Below are positions 8,484 through 16,950 of a DNA stretch of 64,000 nt, piece after piece. Both the position numbers and the translations under genes were made by a program. The DNA is taken from assembly GCF_023243115.1 (NCBI RefSeq), contig NZ_CP085081.1, positions 2,356,001 through 2,420,000 on the forward strand. Direction: 5' to 3'. Positions within the stretch are counted from its first letter, which is position 1. The number at the start of each line of letters is the position of its first letter. The notes under the pieces were generated by a model, which did no database searches, was not told the origin of the DNA, and saw only the letters and a program-made list of their open reading frames with translations. This DNA comes from Sediminicoccus sp. KRV36 (GTDB taxonomy: Bacteria > Pseudomonadota > Alphaproteobacteria > Acetobacterales > Acetobacteraceae).

Positions 8484-9950
8484 TCAGACCGTATCGAAGC
8501 GCGCCGCCACCGCCTCGCGCTCCGTCGCGGTCATGTGCAGGCCGAGCTTGGTGCGGCGCCACAGCGCATCCTCGGCCGAGCGCACCCATTCCTCGCGCCG
8601 CATCCAGTGCAGCTCCGCCTCGGTGAAGCCGGCGCCGAGCGCCTGGCCGGGATCGCCGCCGGCAAAGACCAGCGGCAGCTCGCTGCCATGGGTGCGCACC
8701 AGCCGCGGCAGGGAGGCCGGATCGAGGAAGGGCAGGGCGCGTGCCATCTCGGCCGTGAAGGCCGCGATGCTCCGGCCGCCGAGATCGCCGCCGGGCAGGG
8801 TGGCGCCGGCGGTCCAGGGCGTTCCCTCGCGGCCCAGCGCCTTGGCGATCTGCCCCGTCGCTTCCTCGGCCAGGCGGCGGAAGGTGGTGATCTTGCCGCC
8901 ATAGACGCTGAGCAGCGGGGCGGCCGCCTCATCCAGCTTCAGCACATAGTCGCGCGTGACGGCCGAGGGATCATCCGCGCCATCGTCGAACAGCGGCCGC
9001 ACGCCCGAATAGGACCAGATGATCTCCGCCGGCGTGATCTGCCGGCGGAACTGGCGGGAGACGGCGGCGCAGAGATATTCGGCCTCCTCGGCCGTGCAAT
9101 GGGCGGAGGCGGCATCGCCCTCATGCGGGACATCGGTCGTGCCGATCAGGCTGAAATCCTGCTCATAGGGAATGACGAAGACCACGCGGCGGTCATCATT
9201 CTGCAGGATGAAGGCGTGCTCGCCCTCGTAGAGCCGGGGCAGGACGATGTGGCTGCCACGGATCAGCCGCACCGCGCCGGGGCGGTCGGTATGGGCCGAA
9301 TCCAGGGCGCGCTGCACCCAGGGGCCGGCGGCATTGACGATGCCCCGCACGCGGATGCGCTGGCCCTGCGCATCCGGCCCGCGCAGGGTCACATCCCAGT
9401 GGCCGGGGTGGCGGGTTGCTTCCTCGAAGCGGGTGCGGGTGCGGATATCGGCACCGCGCCGCTTCGCATCCAGCGCGTTCAGCAACACAAGGCGGCTATC
9501 CTCCACCCAGGCGTCGGAATAGGCGAAGGCGTGGGTGATGTCGGGCTTGAGTGCCGCGCCCATCGGGCTTTGGGCCGTCAGGAAGGATTGCGCGCCGGGC
9601 AGCGAGACGCGGCGGGCGAGGTGGTCATAGAGGAACAGCCCGGCCCGGATCAGCCAGCGTGGCCGCATCTCCGGCCGGTGCGGCAGCACGAAGCGCAGCG
9701 GCCAGATGATGTGGGGCGCCATCCGCAGCAGCACCTCGCGCTCGCCCAGCGCCTCACGCACCAGGCGGAACTCGTAATGCTCCAGGTAGCGCAGGCCGCC
9801 ATGGATGAGCTTGGAGGAGGCGGAGGAGGTGGCCTGCGCCAGATCCCCCTGCTCGGCCAGGATGACGGAATAGCCGCGCCCGCTGAGGTCCCGCGCGATG
9901 CCCGCGCCATTGACGCCGCCACCCACCACCAGAATGTCAAAAGCCTGCAT
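8484..9950 (-). CDS. glpD: glycerol-3-phosphate dehydrogenase (aerobic, FAD)
   Basis: 488-residue flavoprotein oxidising sn-glycerol 3-phosphate to dihydroxyacetone phosphate at the inner membrane. It opens FDILVVGGGVNGAGIARDLSGRG (dinucleotide fold), then SSASSKLIHGGLRYLE, a GlpD signature, GIVNAAGPWV near residue 207, SLIGTTD and YGGKITTFRRLAEE in the cap region. The length matches the family. Its ATG lies 10 bases after the stop of the last phnE, on the same strand, so it is probably transcribed with phnDCEE. This links the imported substrate to glycerol phosphate, which is inference. Confidence 0.94.
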   Translation of the reverse strand: MQAFDILVVGGGVNGAGIARDLSGRGYSVILAEQGDLAQATSSASSKLIHGGLRYLEHYEFRLVREALGEREVLLRMAPHIIWPLRFVLPHRPEMRPRWLIRAGLFLYDHLARRVSLPGAQSFLTAQSPMGAALKPDITHAFAYSDAWVEDSRLVLLNALDAKRRGADIRTRTRFEEATRHPGHWDVTLRGPDAQGQRIRVRGIVNAAGPWVQRALDSAHTDRPGAVRLIRGSHIVLPRLYEGEHAFILQNDDRRVVFVIPYEQDFSLIGTTDVPHEGDAASAHCTAEEAEYLCAAVSRQFRRQITPAEIIWSYSGVRPLFDDGADDPSAVTRDYVLKLDEAAAPLLSVYGGKITTFRRLAEEATGQIAKALGREGTPWTAGATLPGGDLGGRSIAAFTAEMARALPFLDPASLPRLVRTHGSELPLVFAGGDPGQALGAGFTEAELHWMRREEWVRSAEDALWRRTKLGLHMTATEREAVAARFDTV

Positions 9951-9960
9951 ATGTGTCCGG

Positions 9961-10773
9961 TCAGATCAGCTTGGCGCGGATGCGTGTCACCAGGATTTCC
10001 GCCACCACCACAACGGCGAGAATAGCGAGCAAGATGGTGCCGACCCGCCCCCATTGGAAGAAGTTGATCGCATCATCCAGCACCACGCCGATGCCGCCGG
10101 CCCCCACCAGGCCCAGCACCGCGGATTCGCGCACATTGATATCCCAGCGGAACAAGGCGATGCCCCAGAAGGCCGGCTGCACCTGCGGCCAGATGCCCTT
10201 GATCATGCGGTGGCCCCAGGGCGCGCCGCTGGCTTCCAGCGCCTCCACCGGGCCGGCCGCCGATTCCTCGATCGCCTCGGCCAGGAGCTTGCCGACGAAG
10301 CCGATGGAGCGGAAGGCGATGGCGAAGGTCCCCGCCGCCGGGCCGGGGCCGAAGACGGCGACGAAGATCAAGGCCCAGACCAGGCTGTTCACGCTGCGCG
10401 AGGAGACGAGGATGAACTGCGCCAGCACATTCAGCGCGGCATTGCGGCAGATGTTGCGCGCGGCCAGCAGTGCCACGGGGATGGCCAGGGCCACGCCCAT
10501 GAGCGTGCCCAGGCTCGCGATGTGCAGCGTCTCGATCATCGCCACATGCACGGCGGGATAGTAATGCGCGACATCGGGCGGCCACATGCGGATCAGCAGA
10601 TCGGCCATCTGCTCCGGCGCATCGGCCAGGAATTCGGGGATGATCTCGATGGAGCGCACCGCCCAGACCAGCGCCGCGACGAAGCCGAGCCAGAGCATGT
10701 AGCGCAGCATCCGCTCGGCGAAGGAATGGCGGACCCATTCGCGGTGCGGCAGCGTGGCGCCGGCCGGGCTCAT
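9961..10773 (-). CDS. phnE: phosphonate ABC transporter permease PhnE (second)
   Basis: 270-residue inner-membrane permease with five to six hydrophobic segments, the SSRSVNSLVWALIFVAVFGPGP block typical of PhnE, and the coupling loop EALEASGAPWGHRMIKGIWPQVQP. It ends in DDAINFFQWGRVGTILLAI, as PhnE proteins do. Start ATG 10773 overlaps the stop of the first phnE. Two permeases make a PhnE1-PhnE2 heterodimer, as in several alphaproteobacteria. Confidence 0.92.
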   Translation of the reverse strand: MSPAGATLPHREWVRHSFAERMLRYMLWLGFVAALVWAVRSIEIIPEFLADAPEQMADLLIRMWPPDVAHYYPAVHVAMIETLHIASLGTLMGVALAIPVALLAARNICRNAALNVLAQFILVSSRSVNSLVWALIFVAVFGPGPAAGTFAIAFRSIGFVGKLLAEAIEESAAGPVEALEASGAPWGHRMIKGIWPQVQPAFWGIALFRWDINVRESAVLGLVGAGGIGVVLDDAINFFQWGRVGTILLAILAVVVVAEILVTRIRAKLI

Positions 10774-11561
10774 CGCAGGGCCGCCCGGATGCGGCCCGAG
10801 ATCACCTCGGTCACGAAGATCAGCGTGATGATGCTGAGCAGGATGGCGCAGACGAAATCATAGTCGAAGCGCTTGAAGGCCGCGAAGAGCGTGCCGCCGA
10901 TGCCGCCCGCGCCGACGATGCCGACCAGCGTGGAATTGCGCAGGTTGGAATCGAGCAGGTAGATGCCGAAGCCGATGAAGCGCGAGGCCACCTGCGGCAC
11001 CACGCCATAGACCAGCACGCCCGAGGGCGAGGCGCCCGAGGCGCGGACCGCCTCCACCTGCTTCATGCTGATTTCCTCGATCGCCTCGGCAAAGAGCTTG
11101 GCGATGAAGCCCATGGAAGCGACGGTGAGTGCCGCCACCCCCGCCAGCGCGCCAAAGCCCAGCGCCTTCACGAAGATGATCGCGACGATGACGTAGTGCA
11201 GCGAACGGCACACCGCGATGAAGCCGCGCGTGGGCGCGCAGAGCCAGCCAGGCGAGAGGTTGCGCGCCGCCATCAGGCCCAGCGGCAAGGAGAGCAGGAT
11301 GCCGAGGGCCGTGGAAAGCAGCGCGATCTGCAGGCTTTCCAGCATGCCTTCCATCAGCAATTCCCAGCGGTCGAAATTGGGCGGGAACATGCGGGCCAGG
11401 AAACGCCCCGCCTCGCCGAAGCCCCGGCCCAGGCGCTCGGCCGTGATGCCGAGCTGGGTGCTGGCATAGATCACGTAGATCAGGCCCGCCAAGGCGCCGA
11501 TGCGCGCGGGCCAGTTGGGCGGGAAAGGGTTGCGGTCCCTTTTGGGAATGGAGGCGCTCAC
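10770..11561 (-). CDS. phnE: phosphonate ABC transporter permease PhnE (first)
   Basis: 263-residue permease related to its neighbour. It has a short cytoplasmic N-terminus, a hydrophobic segment, then [34 protein letters not shown] (first TM of the core), [20 protein letters not shown], the coupling loop [24 protein letters not shown], and [15 protein letters not shown] near the end. Both ends overlap neighbours by 4 bases (phnC upstream, second phnE downstream), indicating tight co-translation. Confidence 0.92.
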   Translation of the reverse strand: MSASIPKRDRNPFPPNWPARIGALAGLIYVIYASTQLGITAERLGRGFGEAGRFLARMFPPNFDRWELLMEGMLESLQIALLSTALGILLSLPLGLMAARNLSPGWLCAPTRGFIAVCRSLHYVIVAIIFVKALGFGALAGVAALTVASMGFIAKLFAEAIEEISMKQVEAVRASGASPSGVLVYGVVPQVASRFIGFGIYLLDSNLRNSTLVGIVGAGGIGGTLFAAFKRFDYDFVCAILLSIITLIFVTEVISGRIRAALR

Positions 11562-12313
11562 ATCCAGTCTTCGCCGCCATAGATCTGGCGCAGATGGTGG
11601 TTGCCGATGGCTTCCGGCGGGCCGTCATAGACCACCTCGCCGCCGGTCATTCCGATGATGCGGATGGCGAAGCGGCGAGCCAGCTCCACATTGTGGATGT
11701 TGACGATGACCGGAACACCCGCCTCGCCGGTCAGGCGGGCCATGAGTTCCATCACCTCGACGGCGGTCTTGGGATCGAGCGAGGAGGTGGGCTCATCGGC
11801 CAGCAGCAGGGCCGGGGATTGCATCAGGGCGCGCGCGATGCCGACGCGCTGGCGCTGCCCGCCCGAGAGCGCATCCGCCCGGCGCGTGGCCTGGTCCGGC
11901 AGGCCCACGGCATCCAGCAGGGCGAAGGCGCGATCAATATCGGCCTGCGGATATTTTCGCAGCCAGGCCCGCCAGAGCGGCACATAGCCGAGCCGCCCGG
12001 TGAGGACATTCTCCATCACCGTCAGGCGCTCCACCAGGTTGTATTCCTGGAACACCATGCCGATGCGGCGGCGCGCATTGCGCAAGTGGCGGCCGCGCAG
12101 CTTCGCCAGATCCTCCTCGCCCATCCAGATAGCGCCGGCGCTGGGCTCCACCAGGCGATTGATGCAGCGCAGCAGGGTGGATTTGCCGGTGCCCGAAGGG
12201 CCGATCACGGCGGTGATGCCCTGCGCGCCGATCTCCAGGTTGATGCCCTTCAGCACCGGCTTGCCGGGGGTGTAGGATTTCTCCAGCCCGACGATCTTCA
12301 GGATGGGCTTCAC
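11558..12313 (-). CDS. phnC: phosphonate ABC transporter ATP-binding protein PhnC
   Basis: 251-residue ABC ATPase. Walker [10 protein letters not shown] (about residue 38), Q-loop in [25 protein letters not shown] (PhnC-typical wording), signature [15 protein letters not shown], Walker [13 protein letters not shown], and the H-loop in [13 protein letters not shown]. It powers import through the two PhnE proteins. Start and stop each overlap the flanking phn genes. Confidence 0.94.
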   Translation of the reverse strand: MKPILKIVGLEKSYTPGKPVLKGINLEIGAQGITAVIGPSGTGKSTLLRCINRLVEPSAGAIWMGEEDLAKLRGRHLRNARRRIGMVFQEYNLVERLTVMENVLTGRLGYVPLWRAWLRKYPQADIDRAFALLDAVGLPDQATRRADALSGGQRQRVGIARALMQSPALLLADEPTSSLDPKTAVEVMELMARLTGEAGVPVIVNIHNVELARRFAIRIIGMTGGEVVYDGPPEAIGNHHLRQIYGGEDWM

Positions 12314-13386
12314 CGCGGCGGCGGCGTGGCGGGCGCGGCGGCGGGAGCCGGTTGTTGCTGGGCGGCGCGGCGGCGGGCTTCGGCTTCCAGTTCGCGCCGG
12401 CTTTCCTGGTCAAAGGCGGCGCGGGTGTAGGGCGCGTTCGCCGCATCCGCCACGGCGCGGACGGGGGCCCATTCGCGCTGATAGGTGGCGGGCCAGAAGC
12501 GGTCATTGCCGCCCAGGTCCCGCGCCATGGCGGCGGGGAAGCGGAAATCATAGAAGCATTGGCGGATGCGCTGGGCGAGCTCGGGCTGGAGGTCATGCGC
12601 GAGGGCGAAGCTGCTTGTGGGGAAGGGGTCGCTCTGCCAGATGCTGCGCAGATTGGCCGCCTGCACCTGGCCGCGGCCGATCATGCGGTTATACACATCG
12701 CTCGCCACCGGAGCGGCGTCGAAATCCCCGGCATTCACGCCCATCACCGAGCGGTCATGCCCGCCGGAGAACAGCACGCGGTAATCGGTATCCGGCGTGA
12801 CGCCCGCCGCCGGGAAGAGTGCCCGCGGCGCCAGATTGCCCGAATTGGAGGTGGCCGAGGTGTGCGCCACGCGCTTGCCGCGCAGATCCGCCAGGGTGCG
12901 GATCTCCGAATTGGCGCGGGTGACGACAACGACGCGATAGCTCTCGAACTCGCGCTCATTGCCCTTGATGGCGAAGGGCACGGCGCCGGCGAGATTGACG
13001 GCGAAGGCGGTGGGGCCGGTCGAGAAGCCGGCGATATGCAGGCGCCCGGAGCGCATGGCCTCGACCTGCGCCGCATTGCTCGTCACCTGGAAATACACCA
13101 CGCGCTTGCCGGTGCATTGCGTGAGGTATTCCATCAGCGGCCGGAACTGGCTGGCGTAGAGGGCGGGGTCCTCCACCGGGGTATAGGCGAAGACCAGCGT
13201 GCTCGGGTTGCGCAGCCGGGCGGGGTCGGTCGGCACATCGGCGACGAGGTCCCGGTTTTCATCGCAATAGGCATCATCCAGCGCGCCGCGATGCGAGCAG
13301 GCGGCGGGCTGGGCCATGGCCGCGCCGGGCGTGCCAGCGATGGCGCCCATGCTCAAAAACGTCATGGCCAGAAGCTTGCGGATCAT
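12310..13386 (-). CDS. phnD: phosphate/phosphite/phosphonate ABC transporter substrate-binding protein PhnD
   Basis: 358-residue periplasmic protein of the PhnD family. ATG 13386 begins [26 protein letters not shown], a normal Sec signal peptide, preceded by AGGGGA about 12 bases upstream; the frame upstream to 13461 has no signal-like content. Family features: [21 protein letters not shown] (N-terminal lobe), [16 protein letters not shown], a [25 protein letters not shown] region, and [16 protein letters not shown]. The C-terminus ends in a Gln/Pro/Ala-rich tail of about 25 residues that looks unstructured. First gene of phnDCEE-glpD. Confidence 0.92.
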   Translation of the reverse strand: MIRKLLAMTFLSMGAIAGTPGAAMAQPAACSHRGALDDAYCDENRDLVADVPTDPARLRNPSTLVFAYTPVEDPALYASQFRPLMEYLTQCTGKRVVYFQVTSNAAQVEAMRSGRLHIAGFSTGPTAFAVNLAGAVPFAIKGNEREFESYRVVVVTRANSEIRTLADLRGKRVAHTSATSNSGNLAPRALFPAAGVTPDTDYRVLFSGGHDRSVMGVNAGDFDAAPVASDVYNRMIGRGQVQAANLRSIWQSDPFPTSSFALAHDLQPELAQRIRQCFYDFRFPAAMARDLGGNDRFWPATYQREWAPVRAVADAANAPYTRAAFDQESRRELEAEARRRAAQQQPAPAAAPATPPPR

Positions 13387-13520
13387 GGCGGCCTGTTTCC
13401 CCTGTTTTTTATCGTCACGGCGGCGATGCCCCGGCTTACGCCCGGATGTCATCGCCGCCATGTCACATAGCGCCTGGGGGCGGCGCTGTCAGCCTCGGAC
13501 ATCCTGGCCCGGGCTGCAAT

Positions 13521-13763
13521 TCACGCGTGGCCCACCGGCCCCATCGAGTCGAGGCTCGTGGCACGCACGACCGAGGCAAAGAGCCGCAAGGCATCCGGCC
13601 CGCCGCGATCGCGCAGCGCGCCATCCTCCATTTCGAGGGCGAGCAATTCGGCGTGCTCGGCCAGGGTTTCAGCCGCGCGGCGCAGGGCTTCGCGTGCCAG
13701 GACGAGTTGCAACTCATCCGGCATGTCCTTCCAGTCGGAGGGCGGGGGCATGGGATCATTCAT
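13521..13763 (-). CDS. small hypothetical protein
   Basis: 80 residues, starting MNDPMPPPSDWKDMPDELQLVLAREALRRAAE. Mostly helical, with a run of alternating acidic and basic residues (LAEHAELLALEMEDGALRDRGGPDALRLFA) and no signal peptide or TM segment. It is the only frame in this 380-bp gap with protein-like composition, and the ends of open frames on the other strand are Arg/Pro-rich shadows. No family recognised; function unknown. Confidence 0.55.
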   Translation of the reverse strand: MNDPMPPPSDWKDMPDELQLVLAREALRRAAETLAEHAELLALEMEDGALRDRGGPDALRLFASVVRATSLDSMGPVGHA

Positions 13764-13866
13764 CCGCTTGCCCGCCCTCCTGGCGGTAGGTTTCCGTCCG
13801 GCTCAGCTCCGGCTTTGGGCGTTCTAGCGGGCGGGGCGTTAACAGAGCCTTGCCCCGGCGGCCAAA

Positions 13867-14640
13867 TCACATGAATTTCGCTGAAACTTCGCCCAGGCCC
13901 TCGAACACCACCCGCACCGCGCAGGGGCCATCCAGCCAGATCGGCGGCGTGACGGAACCGAGCCAGACCACCTGGCCCGCCTTCAACCCGCCAAACACCT
14001 CGGCCGCCCCCGAGCCCGCGAGCCAGGCCAGCGCCTCCATCGGGTGGCCCAGCAGATCGCGCCCATGGCCGCCCCCGCGTGAGGCGCCATCCACGAACAT
14101 CTCGCCCCGCATGGCGCCGAGGTCCAGCGCCCGCCAATCCGCGGCAGGGCGGCCCAGCACGCCGGAGGCATGGAACACCTGGTCGGCGATCAGCGTGGGC
14201 GTGCCCAGCGCCGCCAGATCGCCATAGCGCTTCTCCACGATCTCGATGGCGGGAAAGACCTCCGCCACGGCGGCTTCGGCCGCTGCGCGGGTGGTGGGGC
14301 CGAAGGGCAGATCCGCCCCGAGGCGCACACCCACCTCGCATTCGACGCCGAGGCCGAGGAATTGCGCATAGGGGGCGGTGAAGCCATCGGCATTCAGGCT
14401 GCCCGCCGGCACGAAGCCGGCCGCAGGATGCGCGAGGCCCAGATATTCCTGCATCTGCTTCGTCGTGGCGCCGATCTTGAAGCCGGCGGGCGGCAGGGCG
14501 CCCTGAGCGGTGGCGACGGCATGCTGCACGGCATAGCCGGCGGCCACATCGCGCGGCGCCGCAGCACCAAGGGGGGGCAGGATGCGGCGGGCGCGGCGGG
14601 CCTCCAGGATCATCTCGGCGGCTTGGCTCATCTGGTTCAC
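13867..14640 (-). CDS. 2-keto-4-pentenoate hydratase/MhpD-like (FAH superfamily)
   Basis: 257-residue protein of the MhpD/HpaH hydratase group. Seen: AAGYAVQHAVA near residue 33, GFKIGATTKQMQEYLGL (MhpD block), GLGVECEVGVRLGADLP with the Glu-x-Glu metal ligands, FPAIEIVEKRYGD, and a final PPIWLDGPCAVRVVFEGLG. These enzymes hydrate 2-oxopent-4-enoates in meta-cleavage pathways; related members are oxaloacetate decarboxylases. GTG 14640 overlaps the stop of rlmB (GTGA); ATG 14631 is the alternative. No other aromatic-degradation gene is nearby, so the substrate is open. Confidence 0.85.
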   Translation of the reverse strand: MNQMSQAAEMILEARRARRILPPLGAAAPRDVAAGYAVQHAVATAQGALPPAGFKIGATTKQMQEYLGLAHPAAGFVPAGSLNADGFTAPYAQFLGLGVECEVGVRLGADLPFGPTTRAAAEAAVAEVFPAIEIVEKRYGDLAALGTPTLIADQVFHASGVLGRPAADWRALDLGAMRGEMFVDGASRGGGHGRDLLGHPMEALAWLAGSGAAEVFGGLKAGQVVWLGSVTPPIWLDGPCAVRVVFEGLGEVSAKFM

Positions 14641-15404
14641 TCCCTGGCCAGTTCATACAAGGCGACGGCGGCGGCGGCCGAGACATTCAGGCTTTCCATC
14701 GCCGAATGGATCGGCAGGCGCACCAGCTCATCGCAGGTCTCACGCGTCAGGCGGCGCAGGCCCTCGCCCTCGGCACCCAGCACGAGTGCGACGCGCCGCC
14801 CGGTCAGCCCCGACTGCGCGAGGGTGACGGGCCCTGCCGCCTCCAGCCCCACCACCCAGAGCCCGGCCTTCTTCAACTGGTCCAGCGCGCGGGCGAGATT
14901 GACCTCCCGCAGGATGGGCACCACCTCCAGCGCGCCCGAGGCGGCGCGGGCCAGCGCGCCGGTTTCCTGCGGGGCATGGCGCTCCTGCACCACCAGGGCC
15001 GCCGCGCCAAAAGCCGCGGCCGAGCGCAGGATGGCGCCGACATTGCGCGGGTCCGTCACCTGGTCCAGCACCAGGACGGGGCCGGTGGTGCCCTCCAGCA
15101 GCCGCTCCATGGCGGGGGAGGGCAGCGGGTCCACCAGCAGGGCGGCCCCCTGGTGGATGGCATCGGGCGGCAAAAGCGCATCGAGGCGGTTGCGCTCCAC
15201 CGGCTCGGGCGCGATGCGCCAGGGGGGGGAGAAGCGCTCGGCCAGCTCCTGCTCGGCGCCGCGCGTGACCAGGAGGCGGCGCAGGCGGCGGGCAGGATTG
15301 GCCAAGGCGGCCGAGACGGCGTGCAGGCCATAGAGCCAGACGGCCCCCCCGTCATTGCCGGGTGCGGTATCCTGGGGGCGGGGGCGGTGTCGTTGCTGGC
15401 GCAT
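14637..15404 (-). CDS. rlmB: 23S rRNA (guanosine(2251)-2'-O)-methyltransferase RlmB (TrmH family)
   Basis: 255-residue SpoU-family methyltransferase. N-terminal substrate-binding region (WLYGLHAVSAALANPAR), then the knotted domain with LVLDQVTDPRNVGAILRSAAAFG (motif 1, near 135), ERHAPQETGALARAASGALE, VVGLEAAG, VALVLGAEGEGLRRLTRETCDELVRLPI (motif 2) and SLNVSAAAAVALYE (motif 3). The order and spacing are those of RlmB, which methylates the peptidyl-transferase P loop. Divergent from tRNA-Thr; overlaps the downstream hydratase. Confidence 0.92.
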   Translation of the reverse strand: MRQQRHRPRPQDTAPGNDGGAVWLYGLHAVSAALANPARRLRRLLVTRGAEQELAERFSPPWRIAPEPVERNRLDALLPPDAIHQGAALLVDPLPSPAMERLLEGTTGPVLVLDQVTDPRNVGAILRSAAAFGAAALVVQERHAPQETGALARAASGALEVVPILREVNLARALDQLKKAGLWVVGLEAAGPVTLAQSGLTGRRVALVLGAEGEGLRRLTRETCDELVRLPIHSAMESLNVSAAAAVALYELARE

Positions 15405-15470
15405 GCCTCCATGAAGCGCGGGCAGGCCCCGCTGGCAAGCGGCGCCGTGCTGTCATAGAAAGAGGGCGGC

Positions 15471-15542
15471 GCCGGGTTAGCTCAGGGGTAGAGCAACCGC
15501 CTTGTAAGCGGTAGGTCGTCGGTTCAAATCCGACACCCGGCA
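15471..15542 (+). tRNA. tRNA-Thr (anticodon TGT)
   Basis: 72-base cloverleaf: acceptor GCCGGGT/ACCCGGC, D-arm GCTC...GAGC, anticodon stem ACCGC/GCGGT with loop CTTGTAA (anticodon TGT), T-arm GTCGG-TTCAAAT-CCGAC, discriminator A. CCA is not encoded. Intact tRNA, with no integrated element next to it. Confidence 0.97.
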
Positions 15543-15679
15543 TTCCCGGCCTGATGGATCAGGGCGTCACATTTCCTCACGCGCTGAAGCGCTCTCCGGC
15601 ATGCGCCTGTTACATTCGGCGCCCATCTTCCTGACAACGGAGCGACACACACGCCGTCTCCCGCAACTGGAGAACACCG

Positions 15680-16240
15680 ATGAAATTCGCCCCCACCCTC
15701 GGCCTTGGCCTGATCCTCATCAGCGCCGGCCTGGCCCATGCCCAGCCCGCCGCGACTCCCCCTGGCGCACCCCCTGCTGCTACCGATGCGCGCCCCGATC
15801 GTGGCCCGCGCGGAGATCGTGGCGCGCGGATGTTCGAGCTGCTGGACGCCAATCGCGATGGCCGCATCACTTTCGAGGAATCCTGGACCTTCGTGACGAC
15901 GCGCTTCGCCACCGCCGATGCCGATCGCAGCGGCGGCCTCAGCATCGAGGAATTCGCCACGCTGCGCGTCCGCCCGGCCAATGCCCCCACGCCACGGCCC
16001 GAGCACGCCGCGCGCATGGAGCAAGGCCGCGCCGCCATGTTCCGCGCCCTGGACGCGGACCGGAACGGCCAGGTGACGCTGGTGGAAATCCGCCCGGCGG
16101 TGGAAGCCCGCTTCCGCGCGGCGGATGCCAATGGCGATGGCGCGGTGGTGCGTGAGGAGCTGCCCCAGCGCGGCCATCATCGTGGCCATCATGGCGGCGG
16201 CCCGCGCGGTGAAGCGCCGGCTACGCTGCCGGCCCGCTGA
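15680..16240 (+). CDS. secreted EF-hand protein with four Ca2+-binding loops
   Basis: 186-residue protein with a signal peptide (MKFAPTLGLGLILISAGLAHAQ) and four canonical EF loops starting near D56 (DANRDGRITFEE), D80 (DADRSGGLSIEE), D125 (DADRNGQVTLVE) and D149 (DANGDGAVVREE). The loops pair as two EF modules joined by a Pro/Arg linker. The C-terminus is His/Gly-rich (HHRGHHGGG), a possible extra metal site. A periplasmic calcium-binding or buffering role is inferred; no partner enzyme is adjacent. Its 3' end overlaps the convergent DUF1045 gene by 20 bases. Confidence 0.88.
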   Translation: MKFAPTLGLGLILISAGLAHAQPAATPPGAPPAATDARPDRGPRGDRGARMFELLDANRDGRITFEESWTFVTTRFATADADRSGGLSIEEFATLRVRPANAPTPRPEHAARMEQGRAAMFRALDADRNGQVTLVEIRPAVEARFRAADANGDGAVVREELPQRGHHRGHHGGGPRGEAPATLPAR

Positions 16241-16898
16241 GGCTGAGCCGTTCCGCGATCAGGAAGGGCTGACCCGGGGCGGCCTGCGTGAAGACGCAGA
16301 CCGCCCCGACCCGCCGGGGCTGTCGGGCCGGCCCCGCGAAATGCGCCTCCGCGAAGGGGCGGATGCGTGCCGCATCCTCGGCCCCCAGCCGATGCGTGAG
16401 GGTGACGTGGAATTGCCACTCACCCATCACATAAGGGTAGCCCCAGCGCGTCAGCATCGCCTCCTGCGTGGCGCTGAGCTTGGCCTTGCGGCGGCGGGCC
16501 AGCTCCTCCTCGGTGGGGGGCGCGCGGTGATGGTCGAGCGACGCGACCGCCGAATCGGCCAGGGCATGCAGCGGCGGGCAGGGTGCTGTTTCGCGCAGGG
16601 CCAGGAAGCCCTTGAGGTCCTGCACCGAGAGCGGCGGAAGGGTTAAGGGGGCTTGGCTTTCGGCCCAGCGCGCGGCCTCGACGATGAAATCCTGGTAGCG
16701 GGTGGCGAGGCGAAAGGGCGGCTTCAGCGTCGCATGCAGGCCATAGCTGCGCGGATCGGCGGTGAGGTCAGCGAGGCCCGGGATGGGCGGCTGCGGCACG
16801 CGCGCGGCGGTTTCCGCATCGCGCCCAAGCCAGGCGCTGCCGGCGGCATGCAGCGGGTCATCCAGCTCAGGCGCCCAATAGATGGCGACGCGCATCAT
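16221..16898 (-). CDS. DUF1045 / putative phosphonate metabolism protein (2H phosphoesterase-like)
   Basis: 225 residues. Two H-x-T motifs, HAT at 55-57 (in YGLHATLKPPF) and HVT at 164-166 (in WQFHVTLTHR), are the paired catalytic motifs of the 2H phosphoesterase superfamily, which acts on cyclic phosphodiesters. The YGLHATLKPPFRL and GEWQFHVTLT blocks are those of the DUF1045 family that sits in phn operons. It is the last gene of the C-P lyase operon, 52 bases after phnM, across a palindromic repeat. A role on ribosyl cyclic phosphate, the C-P lyase product, is plausible because no phnP is seen here; that is inference. Two ATGs (16898, 16895) are possible starts. Confidence 0.86.
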   Translation of the reverse strand: MMRVAIYWAPELDDPLHAAGSAWLGRDAETAARVPQPPIPGLADLTADPRSYGLHATLKPPFRLATRYQDFIVEAARWAESQAPLTLPPLSVQDLKGFLALRETAPCPPLHALADSAVASLDHHRAPPTEEELARRRKAKLSATQEAMLTRWGYPYVMGEWQFHVTLTHRLGAEDAARIRPFAEAHFAGPARQPRRVGAVCVFTQAAPGQPFLIAERLSLSGPAA

Positions 16899-16950
16899 CG
16901 GAATGGGGTCTGGGGCCTGAGGCCCCAGCCGCCGGAGGCCCTTTTCCTGC
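16899..16950 (-). repeat. intergenic palindrome inside the phn operon (A-type element)
   Basis: Between phnM and the DUF1045 gene. Perfect 8-bp stem CTGGGGCC (16910-16917) / GGCCCCAG (16921-16928), followed on the minus strand by GACCCC. The same hairpin-plus-ACCCC pattern occurs on the plus strand at 48004 and 57277, so this looks like one unit of a dispersed GC-rich palindromic family. It may dampen or stabilise the downstream part of the transcript. Confidence 0.5.

Noticed and set aside
15471..15542. Second integration site at tRNA-Thr
   Set aside because: The tRNA is intact, with no repeated 3' end nearby and no integrase.
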